DNA of 64,000 nt from Notospermus geniculatus. Its lineage: Eukaryota > Nemertea > Pilidiophora > Heteronemertea > Lineidae. Position 1 is the stretch's first letter. Each line of letters starts with the position of its first letter. Below, piece after piece: positions 1 to 10,400 of the stretch. Made by a program: the position numbers and the translations under genes. The DNA lies in assembly GCA_002633025.1 (NCBI GenBank), contig NMRB01000054.1:217271-281270 (forward strand), given 5' to 3'. The notes under the pieces are model-generated. The model saw only the letters and a program-made list of their open reading frames with translations, was not told where the DNA came from and searched no databases.

Positions 1-234
1 ATATACATGTATGGCCGCTACGTGCATAAAGTGATATGGGTCAGAACCTGTTCACAATGATTTCCTCACTGTGACGAAAACCTATATATTTACTTGATAA
101 CCATTAAAAAAGGTGAGCTATTCGTATTTGTCTCTCTTCCCCCTCCTCTTGAGTTGACAGGTCATAATCAACTCAGCGCAAGGCACATCGGCCTCTTGTT
201 GCAATGACAGAAGCGCGAATTGCTTATTTGATAT

Positions 235-455
235 TGGTGTAACATTATGCGTTAAGTCGGTGTAATGTTATGCGTTGGGATCAGGTGTAACATTATGCGC
301 CGAAAAAGTGTAACGTTATGCGTTAGAAAAAGTGTAACATTATGCGTCGATTGTAACATTATGAGTTGGATGGGTCAGCGTATAATGTTACAACAGTAAC
401 GTTATGTGTTGGTGTAACATTATGCGTCGGTGTAACGTTATGAGTTGTAACACGG
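235..455. repeat. Short tandem repeat, GTGTAACATTATGCG units
   Basis: About ten irregular copies of a 15-25 bp unit with core TGTAACRTTATGCGTYG, some in reverse orientation (AATGTTACA). No coding sense. Confidence 0.7.
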
Positions 456-1723
456 GCCCTGGGCTCTTGTAAGGTTTATTCTTACTTGCATAAATAAACA
501 CTTTCAAACAAAACAATCAAAATGAAGCTTGATGTGTATACTAACATAATCTATTTATTAAAAATTACAGCTTGCCTTTCGCCTGGGGGTGACAAGGGTC
601 ACAACACAGACTGACCCTTCAACCCCCCCCCCCAAAAATGACCCCCTTCATCAAAATACACCCCAAGGAGTATCATATTTCACAAAATCGCAGTGTCTAT
701 TGATTTGAATGTGTAGAGGACATATTTCGGCAGTTTTTCACAAAGTTTCAGGTGCCTAATTAATTAGAGTGGAAACTAGGGGGGGGGGGGTATGTACGTG
801 GCCCTTTTTTGAAAAAAAGCTGTCAAAACAGAAATGCGTGTGAATACTAACAATCAATTCATTTTCACAGAAAATTACAGATTTTCCAGTTCTGTAAAGG
901 GTTTGATCGCACAAAATGGATTTTAGGTAGATGATAAGACAAAAAAAGGTTCAGATGCATTAACAGACCCCCACCCCACCCTACCCCCTCGGGGGCGGGG
1001 GGGGGCTAGTGATTAATGTTCGATTGAATATTGGCAAGGACTTTAGGAGGTGAGTAGCAAGCATAATACAGCTAACCATTTGGTGAACATCAGGCCTAGT
1101 TTTCCAGATTAGTGTTTCGGTGACTTCTGAGATGACCCACTGAATCCTAACTACTAAAGATGGCAGCACTGTGAAAGTGAAAGTAGAACTTTTCATGTGG
1201 TCCAATGTGGATTTAAAATGAACCACCGATTTTACTGGTCCCGAATCCACATTCGACCGCATTAGACCACATTGGACCACATACGACCAGATTAAAATTC
1301 TCGTCTAAACGCAAATCATGATTCATCCTACCTGCGCGCATGCACATCCACTGACCTCATTGGCTGTGGCGAGTTCCAAAAGGGTAATTTGAAGTCGGAA
1401 TGTGACTAGATTAACATGCGTGTGTAAACGCTACCCAAAAACTTGGAACACATCCGGTCCAGAATGCAGGTCGATTTAGATTGAATCGGATCGAATCTGG
1501 TCCCTGAATGTGGTTTTTTGGCTTGGTCGTCTAAACGGTCCTAATGAATACGTCCTTCGCCCTATCACAACGTCTACTATACCAGTCTAGAAGGGCTACG
1601 GTGTCCGTATTTCAATTGGTGCTATACAGCCGGAAATGAAGTACACGTATGCTTCAATTTGTTACTCGTAGTGGGCATCCACTGGTGAATCTCTCTTTAT
1701 CAGATACATATTTCAAATTTTAG
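456..1723. other. No recognisable gene; low-complexity and small repeats
   Basis: Holds poly-C and poly-G tracts near 618-635, 778-790 and 965-1005, and four short units of GACCACATT type at 1248-1292. The minus-strand open frame of 99 codons at 981-1280 resembles nothing and starts in these tracts. It should be intron of copy A, since the next exon starts at 1724 in mid-codon. Confidence 0.5.
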
Positions 1724-4700
1724 TGATGTTGACAAAGAGATCATATCTGGGGCCTGCCAATTTGATTACCCACCATGTTTGAAGAAGATGACGGAATTTT
1801 ACAGGAATGCCAATGCTGTACCGTGAGTAGTGTTCAGACAGTCTTTGTTTCTACTACAGAAGGACATCATCACGAAGACTGAGACACAGCTCGTGGGCAT
1901 CACTTTCTCACAGCCAGAACGCCTGTTCTTTTCAGGGCATTGGTGGCTGAAAGTGATGAACTAGCATTAGAGCTTCTCAGGGTGTTGATGCCTGAAAGCG
2001 ATGAACTAGCAGTAGAGCTTCTCAGGGTGTTGATGCCTGAAAGCGATGAACTAGCAGTAGAGCTTCTCTAGAACACTGGTACTTGAAAGCGATGAACTAG
2101 CAGTAGCTAGAACACTGGTACCTGAAAGCGATGAACTAGCAGTAGCTAGAACACTGGTACCTGAAAGCGATGAACTAGCAGTAGAGCTTCTCTAGAACAC
2201 TGGTGCCTGAAAGCGATGAACTAGCAGTACAGTACAGTAGAGCAGAATGTTTTATGTTTCAGTTTACCAATGCCCATTCGCTACGTGGTGTTCTGTTCAG
2301 TGATCCGGGTTAGTACCGTTGACGTGTGGGATGACGTCTATACCATGTACCTTGATAGGTTTAAGGAGGTGAATGGAATATATGACGAATTGACTGCTGA
2401 TCTCCAACGTTCCTTGGCCTGCTCGAACGAGGAGTGGGTACTCCGAAGGTATATATCGAGGACCCGATTCACCGGCCACGCATGACATAAGGATCAGAAA
2501 TTGACACGACGTTTTCTCTCCTTTTATCTACTTTCCGGTTGTTCAAAACAGTATTTGTCACTAGACACTACCGTGACGTTAGTGCTATCTTGGCGTTAGT
2601 TAAGGACCATTTCAGTTAACACCACGTATCGTCTGTAGTCTAACATCACGAATACGTACCAAAACCCTTGCGTACTGATATACTAATGAAAAAATGGCCA
2701 GGGCCATTGTGCTCACCTCTGTGATAAGTCTCCGTGGTTATTAAGTGTGAAATTGTGACTCGCACTATGGTTAATGTTGAAGGATCAGTACAGATAAAAT
2801 AAAGCTGAACAGAACTGCTTTCCTGTCTAGGTCACAGATTTTTCAAGATGGCGCCACCTGGTGGCCACACGTAATGTTCGTTGGGACTGAAATTTTAGCA
2901 GGAATGTACAGGATACTTGCATAGATATTCAGTCAACATTGAAACATCGTAACATTTACTACTGATGAGATATTGGAAAAGTCAGTTTTTCAAGATGGCT
3001 GCCTGGCAGCCATGTTGAAGTCCAATCGAACAGAAATTTGGCATATAATTAGACGGCACCAAGACACATATTTAGCTACCACTATTTATGAGATGTGGGT
3101 CGAAGTCCATTTTTCAAGATGGCTCCCTGGCGGCCATATTCATTGACGTCGAATCTGACTGAAATTTACTATATATTTATATGGTACCTACATGTAGATA
3201 CATATTTTGACAAGGTTAAAACATCCTACCTACTCCTATTTATAAAATGTGGGTCAAAGTCCATTTTCAAGATGGCTTCCTGGCGGCCATATTTGAAGTC
3301 CGATCGGGTTGAAATTTGGTGCATTTGTGCAGGGTGCCTAGATATATCTTCACACCAAATCACAACACTCTATGTCAAATAGCCATGAAATGTGACACCA
3401 AACAGTGAATTTTGAACTTTGACCTCTGTGACCTTGAAAAGTAGGTCAAATCAAAAACCCGGGATTTATGTGATGTAGTCTGATCAGAGGAACCCACCAT
3501 AAAAGTTTCGTGGTTCTAGCTAACAGCGTTCAGGCGATATGGCCGAAAGAAGGTTTTCACAAAGCGCCCCCTACAGGCCAGAGTGTACAAGCAGCAGCGC
3601 TAAGTTTCGGTCCAGAGATAGTTTTTACCATAGGGTACCTGTACACCAAATTTCAAGTTTGTAACCTAAGCGGTTTAGAAACGTGCCACCCCTGTTAATG
3701 ACGACGACGACGGACGACACACCATGGGAGAAGCTCACCTCACAGAGGTGAGCTAAAAAGATCTTTTTTATGACTCAGCAATTCGCTTCTTTAAACTTTA
3801 GATATTTAAATCGAGAGTTAGATCGCAAGGCCCCCAACCTGTATGGGATGTTTTCGTCCGTTGCTGAAAACCCGGCTGGTAGCCACCTTGCCCTGGAGGT
3901 GCTCCTAGAGAGATGGCATGAGACCAAAGAGTAGGTGATTTGTTGAAATGTTTGACAGGATATCCCTAGTATTGGAGTTTGCTGACTTGCGTGAATTCTG
4001 CAACACCTTACTCACACACTGCCACCAGTTCTAAGGACAGGATAAGAGCCTGGGGCATCGAGCGCCACCACTGATAAATCCAGGCCTCCTCAGACATCGT
4101 TTGGTCTGATGGCACCTTCCAGCAACATCCAGTGGTATTATCTCATTCTCATATTGAGTTCAAAGACCAAAAAAGTGCACAGTTACTGTATTAATGAATC
4201 GAAAATCATTCTTCCAGTTTGTACGTCCTAGGTGATGTATGCAGCCGACTGGCAAGTGAAGACGACCACGATACGGTATGTCTCCTTTTTACCAAGACAT
4301 AAGGCCACAGAAATGGAAGTCTAGATTGTCGTCCCTTGTCCAAACCTGTAGTCAATGGACATTACGGCTAAGAAGGAGCCGGTGTCGCTATCTTTGTTAT
4401 GTTTCTTGTGGAAAGGAAATGCGGCATACGTTGTTCTTTCACCCCGTTTTCAAATTCTGGGGGCATCCCCAGTTGACAGACCAGGTGTATGGCCGTCTTT
4501 ATCGACGAAGAATATACATGTACTTGCAGGACCACATGACTGGGAGGGAACCACTGCCGATGAACTGGCAAGAATGAGAAATCAGCTCGTCAACACAATA
4601 CAAACGTCATCTGTGGATGAATGCATCCATTTGCCAAGAGTGACTTACATGTAGTTTTCTTCTTGTTTTCTAGTTGCTGAAGTTCTTGGAGGCGAACCCA

Positions 4701-4844
4701 GAAGAAAGGACTGGCTATTACCGGTACATGATAAAAGGGTGCTTAGAAAATCTGAAGGCCTCCATAGTCTGGTTTGAAAATCATGGACAAAAAATAGTGG
4801 ATTGGTTGCGAGAAGTCTATGCACCAGCAGATGATAAGAGTTAG
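1724..4844 (+). CDS. M1 zinc aminopeptidase, copy A (3' end only; five exons)
   Basis: Partial gene entering from the left edge. Exons by GT/AG boundaries and continuous phase: 1724-1822, 2263-2448, 3802-3930, 4218-4275, 4674-4844 (stop TAG). Together they encode about 213 residues of the C-terminal helical (ERAP1-C) domain of aminopeptidase N-type M1 peptidases. Recognisable pieces are [38 protein letters not shown] and NLKASIVWFENHG, aligning in order with the vertebrate aminopeptidase N tail. The last exon is hydrophilic (APADDKS end), so there is no C-terminal anchor. Every exon has a counterpart of nearly the same length in copy B, so the two are paralogues. Catalytic exons lie outside the window; I found no further exon in bases 1-1720. 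Tail-to-tail with copy B. The enzyme would trim N-terminal residues from peptides, presumably outside the cell like copy B. Confidence 0.88.
1932..2240. repeat. Intronic 45-bp minisatellite, copy A
   Basis: About six to seven units of the CCTGAAAGCGATGAACTAGC type, some shortened, between exons 1724-1822 and 2263-2448. Same unit as the array at 9990-10885 in the matching intron of copy B. Confidence 0.85.
2700..3757. mobile_element. Dispersed GTGAGCT-ended repeat with internal 'GGCGGCCATATT' units
   Basis: Ends in the short hairpin GCTCACCTCACAGAGGTGAGC followed by a run of A. It contains several diverged units of about 100-120 bp reading TTTTTCAAGATGGC and TGGCGGCCAT, and ends with ACGACGACGGACG. 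Relatives lie at 8270-8906, 37155-37900 and 44126-45130. No protein is encoded. It sits in a copy A intron. Confidence 0.65.
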
Positions 4845-5029
4845 ATGTAAGGCCTACTCGTATGTTTCTAGGAAACCCAGCAAGCCCTCTTTTTGGCCGC
4901 TTAGATAGAGGTTTGAAGAAGGATCGTTGCTGGGCAAATTCATTACCACATTGAAAATAATTCTATCGCTTCAACAAGCCTCTGCATAGACGACCGTGTA
5001 TGCTGCTGTTGCGTCTATAAAGTCTGTCC

Positions 5030-5035
5030 AATAAA
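5030..5035 (+). terminator. Poly(A) signal of aminopeptidase copy A
   Basis: AATAAA about 190 bases after the copy A stop codon. The surrounding bases (TATAAAGTCTGTCC just before) match the 3' UTR of copy B, where the same signal occurs on the other strand at 7241-7246, so the two 3' ends are homologous. Confidence 0.65.
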
Positions 5036-5246
5036 ATGCAATATATTGATAATTACAATACAAGGCCTCTGGTTCTCAGTTTTTCCTTCACGGCTGGTTC
5101 AAGAATCATACGTCACGAAGATTTCCTGGGATGGTCGCGCCGATTCCGCAATATCAACGGCGCATGCATGTTCATAGAGGCAGTTGTAGAACTCTCCATC
5201 TCTGTTTGAATGGAGGTCGCCAAGGCACACAGCAAAGTAGGCTATC

Positions 5247-5322
5247 CATCCTCCCGTCGCAGAGCTTTGGTCTCGCTCCTCGGACAAGAGGAGCGAGACC
5301 AAAGCTCTGCGATGGGAGGATG
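5247..5322. mobile_element. Near-perfect hairpin (MITE-like), CATCCTCCC family
   Basis: Arms of about 35 bases pair almost perfectly around GGACAA; the ends are CATCCTCCC and GGGAGGATG. A relative with the same ends lies at 48426-48535. Confidence 0.75.
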
Positions 5323-5541
5323 ATATACATCACTATTCCCCTCGAACCACTGCCAGTGTAACATAGGTGAGTGTTTCTGTGGCTGAGTGTTCCCCAACAA
5401 TAGACGCGGCCTAGAATGGTTATTGTTGGGTTAGTTGCCGCTTAATCCGTCAGGAGGGAAACAATAAGAAAAACACAGAAATACGAGGAACACTGATCGA
5501 CGTTACACCGGGTTAACCTCTGGCACCTCCCAAAATTAGCT

Positions 5542-5714
5542 AATAGGAGCAGTCAGCCGCGCGTATTGCCGAAAGATGGCAGCACAGTTCTTGCGGACCA
5601 ATACACAGGAAAATCCACGTGATTGGTGCTCGATCAAGAATGAATGGGTCCGCTGTATGCATTGAATTGGGCCGTAGTGACACCTATTGGTCAACTGACG
5701 GACAGCTCCTATTC
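5542..5714. mobile_element. MITE-like element, AATAGGAGC ends
   Basis: Inverted ends AATAGGAGC(A/T)GTCAG and CAGCTCCTATT. A second full copy is at 17622-17788 and an end fragment at about 33668-33720. Confidence 0.7.
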
Positions 5715-5913
5715 AGAGATAACCTGCTCTATCATTATTTCTGATGGATCTTCGATTTATAACTTCCTTCAATATGTTGAAGACCGGTGTAACATTTTTC
5801 AGCGTGGGTCGTGTGCCAGTAATCCTCGGAGCCAGGGTCTTCACAAACCGCTCCCTTTCTCGCACTTCAGGGTACGACCGTAAAATGACCTGAGATGTGT
5901 GCCAGTGTGACAT

Positions 5914-6147
5914 TAAAGTCTGGCAACATCTATCTTCGACCTAATGGAATGCAGAAGTCATGTAATGTGACAGAGCTTTGCGGTTTATAATCATGCCTGT
6001 CGATCACTTGTGGTTGTTCCCCGATTGTTCGCGTTGTCCACCGGTCATTCAATAGCCGCGTGTGATTAAAGGTCCGTGGAAAATCCAACGATCAATTTCC
6101 TAGCTTCCGCATTCCATTAGGTCAAAGATAGATGTTGCCAGACTTTA
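5914..6147. mobile_element. MITE-like element, TAAAGTCTGGCAACA ends
   Basis: Inverted ends of about 38 bases (TAAAGTCTGGCAACATCTAT and its complement). A short solo derivative is inserted at 32157-32219. Confidence 0.75.
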
Positions 6148-6406
6148 CAATAGATTGACGAAAAGGCGCGACTTGCCAATGAGCGACACACAGACAAACA
6201 GTGAGTCTGTTTCCCAGTGTGCTCCACACATTGGCAGTCGCACAGAAAAATGGCCACACTGAAAAACATTACACCAGTATGAGGTACGGATACCCACGAA
6301 AGACATACAGTACATGCCTCACAAACGGAGAAGCTGAGAAGAGTCTGTGTATACATGTAGTTTGGAAGCGTCGTCAGGAAGAGGAGTTATCTTATAGTAT
6401 CCGTCA

Positions 6407-7108
6407 ATGTGCTGAGGTAAAGCAAGAGAGTGGGTGGCATCTCCCTCATTGTGCTGAGGTAAATCAAGAGAGTGGATGGTATCTCCATCATTGTGCTGAG
6501 GTAAAGCAAGAGAGTGGGTGGTATCTCCCTCATTGTGCTGAGGTAAAGCAAGAGAGTGGATGGTATCTCCCTCACTCGGCTGAGATAAAGCAAAAGAGTG
6601 GGTGGTCCCTCCCTCATTGTGCTGAGGTAAATCAAGAGAGTGGATGGTATCTCCCTCATTGTGCTGAGGTAAAGCAAGAGAGTGGGTGGTATCTCCCTCA
6701 TTCTGCTGAGGTAAAGCAAGAGAGTGGGTGGTATCTCCATCACTGTGCTGAGGTAAATCAAGAGAGTGGATGGTATCTCCCTCATTGTGCTGAGGTAAAG
6801 CAAGAGAGTGGGTGGTATCTCCGTCATTGTGCTGAGGTAAAGCAAGAGAGTGGNATCTCCCTCATTGTACTGAGGTAAAGCAAGAGAGTGGGTGGTATCT
6901 CCCTCATTGTACTGAGGTAAAGCAAGAGAGTGGGTGGTATCTCCGTCATTGTGCTGAGGTAAAGAAAGAGAGTGGATGGTATCTCCCTCATTGTGATCAG
7001 GTAAAGCAAGAGTGTGGGTGGTATCGCCCTCACTCGGCTGAGGTAAAGCAAGAGAGTGGGTGGTATCTCCGTCATTGTGCTGAGGTAAAGAAAGAGAGTG
7101 GGATGGTG
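6407..7108. repeat. 42-bp VNTR (about 17 units)
   Basis: Units read GTGCTGAGGTAAAGCAAGAG then AGTGGRTGGTATCTCCCTCATT. The unit is a multiple of three, which creates long open frames on both strands that are not genes. An N at 6854 interrupts a shortened unit, probably a collapsed array. Confidence 0.9.
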
Positions 7109-7240
7109 CCTCCCACATTTGGCGCTGTTTACAACAGTGCATAGGTACTCCCATACCCCGAAATCTGAATTGTAATTGAATCTTGTTCCAGCCGTCGTGA
7201 AGATGCGGAAAAATGAAGCAGAAATCGTAGCATTCTGATA

Positions 7241-7246
7241 TTTATT
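7241..7246 (-). terminator. Poly(A) signal of aminopeptidase copy B
   Basis: AATAAA on the minus strand, about 167 bases after the copy B stop, in sequence homologous to the copy A 3' UTR. Confidence 0.6.
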
Positions 7247-7412
7247 GGGTAGACTTTATAGAAGCAACAGCATCATGGGTATACATTACACGGGCAGTTA
7301 TGCTGCCATTTTTGTTGGAGTGATGAACTTCAACGTTCAATGCGATCGCAGTTCATTCAGACCTAGACAAGCGGCCAAAAAGATGGCTTGCAGGGTAATA
7401 CATGTACCGGTA

Positions 7413-10400
7413 CTAGCTGTTGTTATCTGCTGGCGCATAGACTTCTTGCAACCAATCCAATATTTTTTGTCCATGATTTTCTAACCAGACTATGGAGGCC
7501 TTCATATGTTCTATGGACCGTTTTATCATGTACTCGTAATTGCCAGTCTTTTCTTCTGGATTCGCCTCCAAGAACTTCAGCAACTGGAAAACAAGATGAA
7601 AACGATGTATCGTTCATCTACAAATGGATATCAAGACGTCTCCGTCATGTTGACCAGATGATTGACGATTGACAATTTCACGCAGTACTGTGATCCTGCA
7701 AGTGTATTTGTGGACGTAGTACATATGTAGATCCCTTGAAGCTGCTCTGTCTGCTGCCCCAGGATTATGAAATGAGGACGGAAGGACAATCTATTGTGTC
7801 ACTCTTTATTTGAAGAGAACGTACACAGCCAGAAAAGTGGTGTTAAAAAGGGTGTTAAATAGCTCCCAACACCAATTTATAGTGTTGTATTAACACCATA
7901 TGGTGTTAATACACACCATATGGCGTTAATACAACACTATAAACTGGTGTTGGGAGCTCCCAACACCAGTTTATAGTGTTGTATTAACACCATGTGGTGT
8001 TGGGAGCTATTTAACAACCTTTTTACCACCACCTTTCTGGCTGTGTAATCAAGAAAACGACACAGGGTCGATGCCAAACTAACTCGTTCTCTGTGTGCCA
8101 AACTGCCGTCTGATCTGGACTGTGGGCTGGGACCATGGTACTATTGTCTGAACTTCCATTTCCATGACGTACTGTAGGCCTACATGTAGGTAAATGAAAT
8201 GGTCCATGGACCATGTGCTCACCGGGTTGGACATAACAGTCTAATGACAGAGGGATGAGCAATCTGGGTCAAGTCATTACCGAGTAGGTGCACTTTGGGT
8301 CACGTCGTTCTTGAGTTACAGCACTTTGACGATTTTCGGTTTACGCCACCTGGCGGTCACATGCACATAAAGATCATCTGCAGAGGGCCACATAGCACAT
8401 TGGAGCGCTTTGGGTCAAGTCGTCCCTGAGTTACAGCACTTTGATGATTTTCGGGTTACGCCACCTGGCGGCCATATTGGATGTCCGATCAGGCCGAAAC
8501 TTCACATGCACAGAAAGGTCATCTGCAGGGGGCCACATAGCAAATTGGAGCACTTTGGGTTAAGTCGTTCCTGAGTGTACAGCACACTTTGATGATTTTT
8601 GGGTTACGCCACCTGGTGGCCATCTTGGAAGTCAAATCAGTCCGAAATTCGACATGCATGTAAAGGTCATCTAGAGGGACGTAAATAGCAAATTTGAGCA
8701 CTCCACGTCAAGTCGTTCCTGAGTAATAGCAGTTACTTGATTTTCAGGTTATGCCANAAAACTAAAAATATGTTCAGTCGCCTCTTTGGTCGCAAGGGCG
8801 GTCGCCTAGAAAATCGCTCGAAAAATCGCCAGTCTGCGGTGCCCTTTACGGAACACGACGACGACGGACGCACAACCATTGTATAAGCTCACCACGGTGA
8901 GCTAAAAATAGACATACCAGATCGAGATCGATTTGAGTAGCCAGTCGTCTGCATATGTTACTAAGAGCATACGAGCTGGAAGAAAGATTTTTTGATTCAT
9001 TGTACCGGTACTACTAATTCAGCCCTTCGAACTCAAGATGAGGGTTAAACCATAAGGCCCGTATGCATAAAGGGGGAATAAGCGGGGTCATATTTTTTGT
9101 AGGACTGACCTATTACACAATGTGTCATTTGTACCATAATATGCTACTACAGCGTACATGATAGGAATTATTTCCTCTAGCATTTTATTGTACAAGAAAA
9201 ATAGGACAGAACCTATTTGTGGATTTTTTCCTATACGACAAAAATGGGACGATGTTTCCCGTCATAAACGGTAAAATAAATTCCTACAAAATATTTCGTA
9301 GGAAAAAATGAATCGTGCACGGCGGCCTTTGCAGAATTCATGCAAGTCAGCAAACTCCAATTTTAGGGATGTCCTGTCAAACATTTCAAGAGATCACCTA
9401 CTATTTTGTCTCATTCCATCTCTCTAGGTACACCTCGAGGGCAACACGGCTACCAACTGGGTTTTCAGCAACGGACGAAAATATCCAATGCATGGTGTGC
9501 TTGCGATCTAACTCTCGATTCAAATATCTAAAGTTTAAAACGAGAATTGCTGAGTTATAAAATAGTCATATTGCTTGTCCGCCATACTGATCTGAATGCA
9601 AGTGCTGTTTTGGTGTGGCAGGTTTGATCCGAGTTTTGTTCAGTGGTCGCATTCGTATTCGAAGTATGTCAGCAGAGCTCTTGAAGCCCGGAAAACGGGC
9701 CATGGGTCAACTTTATGATCCTTACGGGGTTATGAGAATCAGGTCCGGATATGTACATTACCTTCGGAGTACCCACTCCTCGTTGGAGCAGGCCAAGGAA
9801 CGTAGGAGGTCAGCAGTCAATTCGTCATATATTCCATTCACCTTAAACCTATCAAGATACATGGTATAGACGTCATCCCACACATCAACGGTGCTAACCC
9901 TGATCACTGAACACAACACCGCGTAGCGAATAGCCTTTGGTAAACTGAAAAATAAAACATTCTGAAAGATAAAACACTGCCGGTTCGTCGCTTTTGCTTT
10001 CAGGCACCAACACCCTGAGAAGCTCTACTGCTAGTACACTACTTTCAGGCATCAACGCCCTGAGAAGCTCTACTGCTAAACCACTTTCAGGCACCAACGC
10101 CCTGAGAAGCTCCACTGCTAGTTCATCGCTTTAAGGTACCAATGCCGTGAGAAGCTCTACTGCTAGTTCATCGCTTTCAGGCACCAATGCCCTGAAAAGC
10201 CCCAATGCTAGTTCATTGCTTTTAGGTACCAATGCCGTGAGAAGCTCTACTGCTAGTACATCACTTTCAGGTACCAACGCTCTGAGAAGCTCTACTGCTG
10301 GTACACTTTCAGGTACCAACGTCCCGAGAAGCTACACATGTAGTTCATCGCTTTCAGGCACCAACGCCCTGAAATGCTACTGCCAGTTCATCACTTTCAG

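Noticed and set aside
981-1280. 99-codon minus frame
   Set aside because: Starts in simple GC tracts and matches nothing; lies in the copy A intron.
6201-7154. Long open frames on both strands with repeating residues
   Set aside because: They are read-through of the 42-bp tandem repeat, whose unit is a multiple of three; no start context, exon structure or domain.
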